Assembly (NCBI GenBank): GCA_948470905.1
Contig: CAOKQK010000008.1
Location: 1-62,437, forward strand
Reading direction: 5' to 3'
Length of the DNA: 62,437 nt
Origin: an uncultured Lachnospiraceae bacterium
GTDB lineage: Bacteria; Bacillota; Clostridia; Lachnospirales; Lachnospiraceae
A program made the position numbers and the translations under genes. Shown here in pieces: positions 52,388 through 62,100 of this stretch (position 1 is the stretch's first letter; the number at the start of each line of letters is the position of its first letter). The notes beneath the pieces were generated by a model, which saw nothing but the letters and a program-made list of their open reading frames with translations, ran no database searches and was not told the DNA's origin.

Positions 52388-53374
52388 TTATACCATTTTT
52401 TTATGATAAGTCCTGTTCACATACATATCCATTCCAAATCCGGATTTAAAAAGCGCCAGAGACCTGTTCAGCACCCTGCCGCGGTCCAATGTGGAAGTCC
52501 CAAAGGAAATGTTGCCATACCCCTTCTCCCATGCATCAATTATCATGGAATGATACAGAAATTCATTTGGGAAAAGCTCCAGCCTGCCCTGGTCGCTGGC
52601 AAGATACTGCACATGAAAGACCTTGCCCTTTCCAAAATCAAACCCCATCCCTCCGGCAACCATCTGCCCCTCATAAAACCCCCCGCAAAAGTGGACGATA
52701 TCCCGAAGCCTTTCTCTCTTAAACTCCAGAAGCTCCTCCAATGTATGGACAGGCCGCGCGGAAAATTTTCTCATATTGGTTTCCAGTATCCCATAAAATT
52801 CCCCGATCTCCTCCTCACTCCCAAGTTCCCGGAAAACCATTGCATTCTTCCATGCCTTTCTCAGATCACGCCTCCTGGAAGCGCTGAAGGAATCCAGTAT
52901 CCGCTCCGGAGAATTTCCTTCCAAATGTATATAAAATCCCAATTCCTTCGTATCATAAAAACCATACTGCTGCAGGAAATAATCCATACCCTCCACAGGC
53001 TCTCGGGCATACAGCTCACTTGTCATTTTCAGATCTACGCCCGCAAATCCGTCCTCCCCGGCATAAGCCGTAAGGTCTTCCAGAACAGCCTCCATATCCG
53101 CAATTTTTTTGAAAGCCTGCCCCAGGACAATACCGCCAAAGGTGCTTCCCTCATGAGAAAGCAGCACCTTCCTTCCGTTTTCCTCCGCAATGTGCGCCGG
53201 CATCACTGCCATGACCGTCTGCCCCTTCAGAAACAACAGGGAGTTGTCCCTGAACCTGCCTGCCGGATGATAATCCAAGAATTTCCTGGTCTGCTCAAAG
53301 GTTCCGTTGCAGCTCCTGTTCAGCACAAAATCGTCCCAGGCATCACGATAATCATCATTGTAAATCTGTATCAT
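52388..53374 (-). CDS. FemAB/GNAT-like acyltransferase
   Basis: The 328-aa protein shows the double GNAT arrangement of FemABX/Acetyltransf_6 proteins: ERILDSFSASRRRDLRKAWKN as the typical basic helix, VAGGMGFDFGKGKVFHVQYLASD, and YGNISFGTSTLDRGRVLNRS near the end. Such enzymes add amino acids to peptidoglycan precursors or acylate sugars. The ATG at 53374 was chosen because a longer frame would run deep into the upstream glycosyltransferase gene; it still overlaps that gene by 20 nt. The pair suggests modification of a polyprenyl-linked sugar or cell-surface glycan. Confidence 0.78.
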   Translation of the reverse strand: MIQIYNDDYRDAWDDFVLNRSCNGTFEQTRKFLDYHPAGRFRDNSLLFLKGQTVMAVMPAHIAEENGRKVLLSHEGSTFGGIVLGQAFKKIADMEAVLEDLTAYAGEDGFAGVDLKMTSELYAREPVEGMDYFLQQYGFYDTKELGFYIHLEGNSPERILDSFSASRRRDLRKAWKNAMVFRELGSEEEIGEFYGILETNMRKFSARPVHTLEELLEFKRERLRDIVHFCGGFYEGQMVAGGMGFDFGKGKVFHVQYLASDQGRLELFPNEFLYHSMIIDAWEKGYGNISFGTSTLDRGRVLNRSLALFKSGFGMDMYVNRTYHKKMV

Positions 53375-54353
53375 CTCTCTTGTCCTCTTTCCGCGATTCT
53401 GCGTCCATGACAGCATTTCTTCCAGCCCGTCCCCGCTGGTAGTCATCCTCCTCAATATAAGGCGGGCGGTTGCGGGACGCGTCAAAGGTGCGCCACAAAT
53501 ATTCTCCCAGGATCCCCAGGGTGAGCATGATCACCCCAAAGCTGAACAGATTGAAAACAAACAGAGTCGTCCATCCCTGGACATCTATCTCCCCCATGAG
53601 CCTGCAGACAAAGACATAGACAGCCCAGATCAGCGCCCCCACACAGGATACTGTCCCGATGCCCAGCACAACCGTGATCGGCAGGGTGGAAAAACTGAAC
53701 AGCGTATCCATCACCAGCCGTATCTTTTTGCGCAGTGTCCACCTGCTTTTCCCAATCTCTCTCTGCAGCCGCGTATAATAGACATATCCCGTCCGAAACC
53801 CGCTCCACAGGATCTGCCCCGTCATGGCACTGTTCCTCTCGTCCAGCTGCATCAGGACGGAAATCACCTTTTTGTCCAGCAGGAAAACATCAAAACCGCC
53901 CTTGGGCATCTGTGGAAAAGCAGTCTTCCTGACTATCCAGTAATAGAGATTGGAAAACATTGTCTGTATCCTGCCTTCCTCCCTGGCTGTCCTGACCGCA
54001 AGGACGACATTGTTGCCCTTCTTCCAGCTCTCCACCATCTCCAGCACAAGCTCCGTTGGTTCCTGCAGGTCCGCCGCCTTCACCACCGCACAGTCCCCTG
54101 TGCATCTCGCCAGCCCGCACAGCACTGCCGCATCTGAGCCAAAATTCCTGGAAAGGCTGTATATTTTCAACCGTTCATCCTGCCCCGCAAGCTCCTGCAT
54201 CACCCCATAGCTGTTATCCTTTGAGCCGTCATTGACCATCACGACCTCCCACTCATACTGCGTCCAGGTGAACAGCTTGTCCTTCATATCCTCATATAAA
54301 GGAACCAGATTATCCTCATTAAAATATACCGGAATCACTACTGAAATCTTCAC
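53355..54353 (-). CDS. GT2 family glycosyltransferase (polyprenyl-phosphate type)
   Basis: The 332-aa protein has a GT-A domain (VVIPVYFNEDNLVPLYEDM, MVNDGSKDNSYGVM, LSRNFGSDAAVLCGL) and two C-terminal membrane helices, as in DPM1/GtrB-like polyprenyl-phosphate glycosyltransferases. The usual DADLQDP is here KAADLQEP, so the first Asp of the DxD is replaced by Ala; the second Asp remains. The start is GTG with GAGG 8 nt upstream. It overlaps the FemAB-like gene and probably makes a lipid-linked sugar. Confidence 0.87.
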   Translation of the reverse strand: MKISVVIPVYFNEDNLVPLYEDMKDKLFTWTQYEWEVVMVNDGSKDNSYGVMQELAGQDERLKIYSLSRNFGSDAAVLCGLARCTGDCAVVKAADLQEPTELVLEMVESWKKGNNVVLAVRTAREEGRIQTMFSNLYYWIVRKTAFPQMPKGGFDVFLLDKKVISVLMQLDERNSAMTGQILWSGFRTGYVYYTRLQREIGKSRWTLRKKIRLVMDTLFSFSTLPITVVLGIGTVSCVGALIWAVYVFVCRLMGEIDVQGWTTLFVFNLFSFGVIMLTLGILGEYLWRTFDASRNRPPYIEEDDYQRGRAGRNAVMDAESRKEDKRDDTDLQ

Positions 54354-54384
54354 ATTTATATCCTCATTTACAGATCTGTCTCTA

Positions 54385-54480
54385 CGCTGCAGACCCCCTA
54401 TGGAAAGTAATTTTCAACTGCACGGTCCGCTGCCGGAAATTCTCCCGGCTTCTTACGCTTTGAACTGTTTTTGAATCTGA
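54385..54480 (+). repeat. Divergent copy of repeat R3
   Basis: CTACGC, GGAAAGTAATTTTCAACTG, GGAAATTCTCCCGG, TTACGCTTTGAACTG follow the R3 order seen at 19463-19570 and 58889-58996 with several substitutions. It lies between divergent glycosyltransferase and membrane-protein genes. The remaining 54354-54635 gap has no other supported gene. Confidence 0.4.
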
Positions 54481-54635
54481 CTTGGCGCTCTTTCTGTTCC
54501 AACATTATACACTATAAAATACCAAAAGTACAGAACCTGTATCGTAAGAACGTTCAATATATAATAAAGTTTACAATACGTTTCAGGTATGATAAAATAA
54601 TTCTGTCCATTCCGGACAGGAAAGGTGCGCAAACC

Positions 54636-55094
54636 ATGAAAAACATTTTTCTCAAAAACCCCGAAAACGCCGTAAACTATCTGGCTCCCCAGACCCCCAG
54701 ACGTCTCCTGATCACCATGGGAATAAAGCTCGCGTTTGCCCTGGCAGGCATGTTTGCCATGCCCGTGGGCGATTACGCCGGCTTTGCCAGGGCATTTCTG
54801 ATGCTGATGCTGCTTTTCTTTGCCTATGATATATGCTGTCTGTACCAAACCTGCCTGCATGTCGCCCAGAGCGTGCTGATGAGCTTTCTGCTGTTCCTGG
54901 TACTGCTCTTTGCCCTGGGGCTGATCCTCCAATACACAGCCCCCCTGTTCGCAGGCCTGGCTCCTTCCACCGCCTCTGGCGAAAATATCCTTCTGGGCAT
55001 CATGATCCTGATATTATCCATTCCCTTTATCATTGACATTGTCCGCCTGACCAGGCTGCTGCGTCAGCAATCCCGCGGCAGACAGCGGGATTGT
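54636..55094 (+). CDS. Small polytopic membrane protein, 153 aa
   Basis: The protein is not recognised. It has four hydrophobic helices (LLITMGIKLAFALAGMFAM, AFLMLMLLFFAYDICCLYQT, SVLMSFLLFLVLLFALGLIL, NILLGIMILILSIPFIIDIV) and a basic C-terminal tail. The start at 54636 follows AGGAAAGGTG; a 55-codon N-terminal extension to 54471 lies in intergenic-type sequence and was dropped. The coding strand ends at a TAA just before 55097. It converges on the hybrid kinase gene across a bidirectional terminator. Confidence 0.7.
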
Positions 55095-55160
55095 TAATCC
55101 TCAACTTCTCTGGACCCGTGGCTCATTGTCCTCAAAAAGCTCTCACCCTCAGAGTACACC

Positions 55161-55206
55161 AAAAAGAAGCTGCCCGCCAATTTCTGGACGCAGCAGCTTC
55201 CTTTTT
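55161..55206. terminator. Bidirectional terminator
   Basis: GAAGCTGC (55166-55173) and GCAGCTTC (55193-55200) pair, with AAAAA before and CTTTTT after, so T-runs follow the stem on both strands. It separates the plus-strand membrane protein from the minus-strand hybrid kinase. Confidence 0.75.
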
Positions 55207-55270
55207 ATGCCAATCTCAAACCATTTATACTAAATCCATGGAAAATCCTCATTCAGGATGGTCCCTTTCC

Positions 55271-57952
55271 TTACAGCCTCTCCACCCAGTCCATCATGAT
55301 CTCCTCACACTTCTCCGTGTCAATATCCGCCACGGCATTCCTCAGATTGTCAAAGCACTCTTTTTGCCCTCCCGGATAGGAGTACTTGCTCATCTTAAGG
55401 ATGACCGCCTCCATGGCGTCCATATCCAGATTGTCCATAGCCTCTTTGAGCTGGACAAAAAATTCCTCTATTTCGTCCCTTCCTGCCTCACCCACAGTCT
55501 GTTCCTTCTCCTGCTCAGGGAAATAGGGCGCGAGAATTTCCTTGTAACGCATGTAACGTTCCAGCAGCCCCGGCGTTGTCTGATGGATCAGGATCGCATC
55601 CTTCGCATTTCCTGCCGCCTCCATCTGCTCTGCCATGGCTGCAAGCTCCATAGCCCCGATCTGCCTGGATGCACTTTTTAAAGCATGAACCTCTATGGTG
55701 TATTCCTTCCACTGTTCCGTCTGCTCATACTCCTGGATCATAGCGTATTTCCTGTCAATGACCCGATAGTATTCCTTCAGGACCGCCCAGAACAGGGTCT
55801 CATTGCCCATGAGCTTCATGGCCTCCAGCACATCCAACCCTTCTATGGAAATATTGGCTGCCTGTTTATCTTCTCTCTTTTTCATGATTGACTGCTTCAG
55901 CAGCTTCTCCGGCGGCAGCCATCTCCTCAGCTTCGCCACGATGTTCCTCACCTCGATAGGCTTTGTCACAAGGTCATTCATGCCTTCACTGATAAACATC
56001 TCCCTGACGCCGTCCACCGCGTTTGCCGTCAGCGCAATAATGGGCACCTGCCCGTTCTCCCCCAGCAGGCGCCTGATGACCCTCGTAGTCTCCACCCCGT
56101 CCACATCCGGCATCATATGATCCATGAAGATAATATCATATCTCTTTTCCGAAACCATGTTGACCGCTTCCATCCCGCTGTTAGCAGTATCGATCCTCAT
56201 ATTAAGCGGCTCCAGCAGCCCCCTTGCCACCGTCAGGTTAATGGCATTATCATCCACGATCAGAACATCCGCTTCCGGCGCGATAAAGTCAAACTCCTGC
56301 GTCTCCGCTGCCTGTGTATCTTCTTCAAAGAATTCTTCCCCCCGGAAGACACTGGCCAGGCTCAGGGCATACAGAGGCTTCTTGATAATCCGTACATTCG
56401 GCAGATCATAAGTGCGGGTAGAATAAAAATTCACCAGCACCACGCCTGTGATCTGGGAATTCTCCCGGAGGAAATCATACACCGTATCCGTAAAGAGCGG
56501 CTGCTCTACAAACAGGTATTTGATTCCCCTGTTCTTTAACTTGTAAAGATCCTTTTCGGACGCCAGCCTGCTGTAGTACACATCAAACTTATACATGTCG
56601 TTTTCCATCTGCTGCGCCACATATTCGTTCTTTACCAGCCCAGCCGCCGTAGCGGGTTCCCTCAGCTTCTCGATGGACGGTTCAAAGCTGACTACCTTCT
56701 GTGGCACCATAAAGGAAAAAGTGCTGCCCTTCCCATATACACTGTCCACATGGAGCTTGCCGCCCATGAGAGACAGCAGCTGCTTGCTGATGGCAAGCCC
56801 AAGACCGGTTCCCTCCACATTGCGGTTGCGCTTGCTGTCCACCTGCTGGAAAGATTTAAAGAGCTTGCCCATGTCTTCCTTTTTGATCCCTCTACCCGTG
56901 TCGGTGACAGACACCCGCAGCTCGATCATGTCCTCCAGGGCCTGACGGAAGTCCACTGTCAAAAGCACCATGCCCTCCTTGGTGAACTTTACCGCGTTGT
57001 TTGCCAGGTTCACCAGGACCTGCTTGATACGGTTGTTGTCTCCATACAGCTCACGAGGCAGATTGGGGGCAACATCCATGATAAGCTCCAGCTTTTTGTT
57101 GCCGATACGTGTCATGATGATGTTCACCAGGTCGTTAATCAGGGACATAGGCGCATACTCCACCTCGCTGATATCCATCATGCCGGACTCAATCTTGGAG
57201 AAATCCAGAATATCGTTGATAATTGTCAGCAGCGTCCTCCCGGCGGTTTTAATCTGGTTGATATACTCCCTGGCCGCCGGAGGAAGATCCTCCCTCAGAG
57301 CCATCTCAGACATACCAATGACCGCATTCATGGGCGTCCGGATCTCATGACTCATATTGGCGAGGAAATCCGACTTCATGCGGGAAGCCTTCTCCAGCTC
57401 CAGATTCTTCAGATAATTTTCGTACTTGCCATGGGCAATCTCAGAGAGCGCGTTCGCCAGGGTACACAGCGCCTTGGTAGCGCTGTCCACGGCTTCCATG
57501 CTCACAACCTTAACCCTGTGGGCCGCATCCACCAGCTCCTCCGCGTCCACCCCGATCTCCGCCGCCACCTTGCGGATCCTGATGTCGTGAGGACAATCCG
57601 TCATCACCTGGCCGCCGATAAAGCACCCCACCATATGTCCTCCTGCCATAATGGGCGCGGCAAAATCCAACAACCCTGCATGGCAGAAATACACGCAGGA
57701 GGACTTGGCCCCATATGCTTCTTCCGCCCCCATTCTGTCACAATTCTCGCAGCGTTTCCTTCCGGTCTCGCTGTTCCTGACATACTTGCTGCAAAAATCC
57801 GAAAACAGTGTCTCTTTTGTCACAGGAACCCCGTCCCTGTCCGTGATCACCGATGCCATTCCCGTCACCTGGGAAAAGGCATCTTGAATCTTCTGCAGAG
57901 CATCCACGGAAATCAGGTCTGTCAGCCTGATTTCTTCATCCATAATCGTCAT
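55271..57952 (-). CDS. PocR-domain hybrid sensor histidine kinase with receiver and HPt
   Basis: The 893-aa soluble protein has a PocR sensory domain (about 10-170, with a cysteine cluster FCSKYVRNSETGRKRCENCD and YFCHAGL), HisKA with the phosphorylated His in MSHEIRTPMNAV, HATPase with NNAVKF, DTGRGI and GTGLGL, a degenerate receiver-like region (about 470-570), a receiver (VLIVDDNAI, IIFMDHMMPD, TKP) and an HPt domain (EVHALKSASRQIG). PocR domains bind small hydrocarbon derivatives or may hold iron. It starts 6 nt after the response regulator gene, so the two form a phosphorelay unit. Confidence 0.92.
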   Translation of the reverse strand: MTIMDEEIRLTDLISVDALQKIQDAFSQVTGMASVITDRDGVPVTKETLFSDFCSKYVRNSETGRKRCENCDRMGAEEAYGAKSSCVYFCHAGLLDFAAPIMAGGHMVGCFIGGQVMTDCPHDIRIRKVAAEIGVDAEELVDAAHRVKVVSMEAVDSATKALCTLANALSEIAHGKYENYLKNLELEKASRMKSDFLANMSHEIRTPMNAVIGMSEMALREDLPPAAREYINQIKTAGRTLLTIINDILDFSKIESGMMDISEVEYAPMSLINDLVNIIMTRIGNKKLELIMDVAPNLPRELYGDNNRIKQVLVNLANNAVKFTKEGMVLLTVDFRQALEDMIELRVSVTDTGRGIKKEDMGKLFKSFQQVDSKRNRNVEGTGLGLAISKQLLSLMGGKLHVDSVYGKGSTFSFMVPQKVVSFEPSIEKLREPATAAGLVKNEYVAQQMENDMYKFDVYYSRLASEKDLYKLKNRGIKYLFVEQPLFTDTVYDFLRENSQITGVVLVNFYSTRTYDLPNVRIIKKPLYALSLASVFRGEEFFEEDTQAAETQEFDFIAPEADVLIVDDNAINLTVARGLLEPLNMRIDTANSGMEAVNMVSEKRYDIIFMDHMMPDVDGVETTRVIRRLLGENGQVPIIALTANAVDGVREMFISEGMNDLVTKPIEVRNIVAKLRRWLPPEKLLKQSIMKKREDKQAANISIEGLDVLEAMKLMGNETLFWAVLKEYYRVIDRKYAMIQEYEQTEQWKEYTIEVHALKSASRQIGAMELAAMAEQMEAAGNAKDAILIHQTTPGLLERYMRYKEILAPYFPEQEKEQTVGEAGRDEIEEFFVQLKEAMDNLDMDAMEAVILKMSKYSYPGGQKECFDNLRNAVADIDTEKCEEIMMDWVERL

Positions 57953-57958
57953 AGCAGA

Positions 57959-58867
57959 TCACTCCTTCCGAACCAAAACACTGTCAATGGCCGCAAAAAG
58001 CCTTTCCGCCTCGATAGGCTTCAGCAGATAGCCCTGGGGCTTCATTGACAAAACCTCCTGAATCTTATCTTTATCGGTAACTCCTGTAAGGAACACCACC
58101 GGCAGCATCTTTGTATTTTCATCGGAACGGATCTTTGCCAGCACTGCCGGCCCATTCTCCACCGGCATCTCGTAGTCCAACAGAACAAGGTCTGTCTTTC
58201 TGGTCTCCAGGAACTTCATAGCCACCTTGCCGCTGATCGCCGTGGCCACATCATATTTCTGGGACAGATAACCCTTGACCAGCTTCAGGACGCTGCTGTC
58301 ATCATCCACGATCAGGATATGCTTCCTGCGCTTGTCATCGTTTGGCACCGTCCCGGCGGCAATGACGGCAGCCGCAGTTTCCAGAAGCTCCTGCTCACGC
58401 CTTGCCTTCTCCTGAGCCTTCTTTTCCTCCTCCGCCCTCTCCCGGGCTTCCTTATCCTGCTGCTCCTGCCTCTGCTCCTCCTGCTCGGCTATTTCCCTTT
58501 TCGCATCCAGGAACGTCACGATCTCTTTCTCTATATTGCGGGTACTTATGGGTCTCTGCAGCATATTCACTGTCATCATGGGCGCAGCCTTTGTAAAAGT
58601 ATCGCATTCCTCCGGATCCCCTATCACGAAAATGGGAAGCTTCTGCCTGAAGATCACGTCGTCCACATTGTTGAATTTCTTTAAATCATTGGAAGTCTCC
58701 CTGAAAAGGCAGTACACAAAAGCATCCGGATGAAAATATTTCATATGGTTCAAAATATCATCATAACGATCAGTAGTGCTTAAGCACTCAAAGCTAAAAT
58801 TCATCTGGGTAAAAAACTCGCCGATAACTGTCTTATTATTTCCTGTGAGCAATAACTTATATTTCAT
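57959..58867 (-). CDS. Response regulator with N-terminal pseudo-receiver
   Basis: The 302-aa protein has an N-terminal receiver-like fold lacking the acidic pocket (about 1-120), a charged coiled-coil linker (EEQRQEQQDKEARERAEEE and on) and a complete C-terminal receiver (ILIVDDDSS, LVLLDYEMP with the phospho-Asp, LKP Lys). No DNA-binding or enzyme output is present, so it may act in phosphotransfer with the hybrid kinase encoded 6 nt downstream. A tandem R3 repeat lies just upstream. Confidence 0.87.
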   Translation of the reverse strand: MKYKLLLTGNNKTVIGEFFTQMNFSFECLSTTDRYDDILNHMKYFHPDAFVYCLFRETSNDLKKFNNVDDVIFRQKLPIFVIGDPEECDTFTKAAPMMTVNMLQRPISTRNIEKEIVTFLDAKREIAEQEEQRQEQQDKEARERAEEEKKAQEKARREQELLETAAAVIAAGTVPNDDKRRKHILIVDDDSSVLKLVKGYLSQKYDVATAISGKVAMKFLETRKTDLVLLDYEMPVENGPAVLAKIRSDENTKMLPVVFLTGVTDKDKIQEVLSMKPQGYLLKPIEAERLFAAIDSVLVRKE

Positions 58868-58888
58868 AAAAAACTCCCCTTTATTTTA

Positions 58889-59111
58889 AGTTCCGCCTCT
58901 ACTCTCCTACGCCCCCCTTAGCTGGAAAGAATTTCCATCTGGCAAATGCCCAGCTGAAAATTCCTTCCGGGGGCGTCTCCGTTCCGAGGCTGTTTTTATT
59001 TTTAGTTCCGCCTCTACTCTCCTACGCCCCCCCTTAGCTGGAAAGAATTTCCATCTGGCAAATGCCCAGCTGAAAATTCCTTCCGGGGGCGTCTCCGTTC
59101 CGAGGCTGTTT
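58889..59111 (+). repeat. Tandemly duplicated repeat R3 (two units of about 108 bp)
   Basis: Unit 1 (58889-58996) and unit 2 (59004-59111) are identical by eye except for one extra C in the CCCCCC run; their period is 115 bp. Each has outer arms ACGCCCCC/GGGGGCGT and inner AGCTGG/CCAGCT, so it folds into a branched stem. The pair fills most of the 58868-59168 gap. Near identity means a recent duplication. Confidence 0.85.
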
Positions 59112-59168
59112 TTTGTTTAAATCCCTGCATTCATTATAACAAAAAATTCCGGGGTCTGCAACAACTCC

Positions 59169-62100
59169 CTACTGGCTCCCCCACACTGTAATGTTGTCTC
59201 CCAGCGCAGTAAAAGTCATAACCACCTTCCTCTCCTTCGGATCCTCAAACAGCTGCTCGCTGGGCATTTTCAGAAATACCCCCTGATAGGTGACGTCCTC
59301 CAAAGTGATGCTCATATGAGGAGAATTCTCCTCATAGCTCCAGCTGCCGCCAAGATCCCCTGTCACAGAGCCGTCCCCATGGAGCGTGATATGTACCGCA
59401 TCCACAATACCCTTATACTCCTTCCCGTATTTCCTGTAATAGCTCACAGGATCATGCAGGATGAACTCATACTCACCACACATTTCCTCCAGGGAATAGC
59501 CTGTATCGCTTATGGTTTCTCCCGCGTACTCATAAGGCGCCGCCACCAGCCAGCCTTCACTGTTTACAAAAAGCTGCTGTACCCTGACCTCATGGGCCTC
59601 CTGGATACCGTTTTTGCCGCCTGCGAAACGGCTGTGATAAACCAGGAAAATCCGCCCGTCCTCCGTCACATAGGCTGAATTGTGCCCCTGCGCCACCCGG
59701 ATCTCCCTGCTGCCCGTCCAGTCATAGCTCCCCATCAGCCGCACGCCCTTCTTTACGAAAAGATTATTCTGAGGCTTATCATAGACAGCCGGATTGCCCG
59801 CCTCATCCACATAGGGACCATTGATATCTTCCGAACGGAATACACGGATCTGATAGCCCCCTGTTGCCGTCAGCCCGCCGTAGGACACAAACAGATAATA
59901 ATAGCCCCCTGTATGTATGATAAAAGGCCCTTCCCCGGACACGCTCCAGCCGCCGGCAAGCTTGTGCCCGTAATAGGCATCCGATACATTCTCCACCGTT
60001 TCATAGGTGGTGCCATAATCCCTCAGACCTGTCTCTCCGTCCAGCTTCATCTGATAGATGCCCCCGAACCAGGAGCCATATGCCATCCACAGATTCCCCT
60101 CCTGGTCATAGGTCAGGCAGGGATCGATGCAGTTCAGTTTAGTGTCACTGGTGCTCTGATAACGGGTCAGATCCGCGCCCTCCCCCAGCACACGGTACAC
60201 GTCCGTCAGCCCTGCCGGATGCTTCTCCCCCGCGCTGAAGCCGGAATACACCACCGGTCCGCCATATTCATAAGGACCCTCGATACTGTCCGCCGTCAGC
60301 ATGACGATCACCGAATTCCAGTCGCTGCCATTGACACTCATATACATACAGTACTTGCCCATCTTCTCATTGTAGATCACATCCGGCGCCCACAGGTTCC
60401 CCTTAAGCTCCGGATTGGATGCCGTCCTGCACCAGCTCTCCCACTCCCTGCCAAAAAGCTGTGAATACTCCGTATTGATATTGGTCTTAAAATACTCCCA
60501 GTTCATCAGATCCGTGGTCTTCGCCCACGCCATGTGGGAGCCAAAGATATAATAAGTACCCCTGTCATATACCACCGAGGGGTCATGGACAGTCACACGG
60601 CTGGTAGTGACAGCCACAAATTCCTCCGGCTGCTTCTCATTTCCCCCTGGCTGACCGCCCTGACCGCCTGGCTGTGTACCTTCTCCACCGGCCAATCCGC
60701 CCTGACCGTCTGCCTGTGTACCTTCCCCACCGGCCAATCCGCCCTGTCCGTCTGCCTGTATGCCTTCTCCACCGACCAATCCGCCTTGTCCGTCCGCTAT
60801 GCTTCCCATTTTCCTTCCTCCGTTTTTATCCTTAACCGCCGGAACTTTCAGGCTGCCTTTCACTCCGTTGATCACGGCAGCAAACTCATATACCGGCTGG
60901 TAATAGCCCTTTGAATCCACACTGTAGACAAGCTGCGCCTTCCCTATCTCACCCTTCAAAATCGTGTCCGCAGTATGATAGCTGTTTGAAAACTTTCCTG
61001 AACAAATCCTCTCATACGCCTCTGCTTCGGAGATCACATCATAATATTTGTAAGGTGTGCCTGTCAAGATATTGTTGTCAATCCTGCCCATACTGCCGTT
61101 ATCATAAAAAGTACAGCTCAACTCTCCATTATAGAAAATGCCATCCTCCACATGCTGTTTCAGGATAAAAGCGTAAACGCCGTCACCCCTGTTCTCGAAG
61201 GAAGCTGCTGTTGGCAGGTTAATCCCATAGCCCCTTAACGCTTCCCTGACCTGGAACTCCCCGGCGTCTGTCACCCTGACCGGCTCCGTATCTTTTCCCG
61301 CCTCCTCAATACCTGCCGCCGCTTCCTCCCTGGTCCTCACCTGCACCTGATAGACAGGAAGGCTCCGCGCCTCCCGGCTGTAGGCTTCCTGAGAAGAAAA
61401 CTCCAAAAGCCCTGTATCATAGGCAGCAATGCACTCCACATACAGATTGCCCAGATCCTGCACCCTGTACACGAAAAACAGGATTCCGAAAGCCATAACT
61501 GTCCCCACAAGCGGCAGCTGCAGCAGGAGTACCTGCCACACAGGTACCTTTTTCATCCCTGTTGGCCCAGCACTCCCCACAGGCTCAGCCACTTCCGCAG
61601 CCCCAGCATTTCCCACAGGCTCGACCGATCCCTCAGTCACAGCAGTCCCCACAGGCTCGGCCGATCCCTCAGTCACAGCAGTCCCCAGAGGCTCAGCCGC
61701 CCCCGCAGTCCCAACCGCTCGGACATACTCCTCTGCCCTATCCGGTCTGACAGAATCCTCTGCTGATCCAACCATTCCGACATGACCAAAAATCCTGGCT
61801 CCTCCGCCAGAACGGACACGGCAGAGTACACCGCGTACAATGGCATAGAATCCATATCCGATCATGGTTCCCAGAAAATTGTTGAAAATGTCGTCCATCT
61901 CCACCACACCCCGGCGCAGCGTAAGCTGCGAAAGCTCGATCAGCACAGTCACCACAACCCCCACAAGATATGTCTTCCAAAAGCGCCCAAGCCTTTTGAC
62001 CCCCAAAGGCAGCAAAAAGCCCAACGGCACAAACATAAGGATATTCAATGCCAGATTCCGCCACAGTATGTCGGAAAAGCTCCTCCATGCCTCTCTGTAA

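Noticed and set aside
54453-54932. 159-codon minus-strand ORF opposite the small membrane protein.
   Set aside because: The plus strand encodes four clear membrane helices with a good ribosome site; the minus frame is His/Gln-rich shadow sequence.
59682-60464. Long plus-strand frame opposite the GH43 domain, and similar antisense frames such as 56750-58048 and 46712-47938.
   Set aside because: Antisense to well-supported genes, no ribosome sites and no domain signatures.
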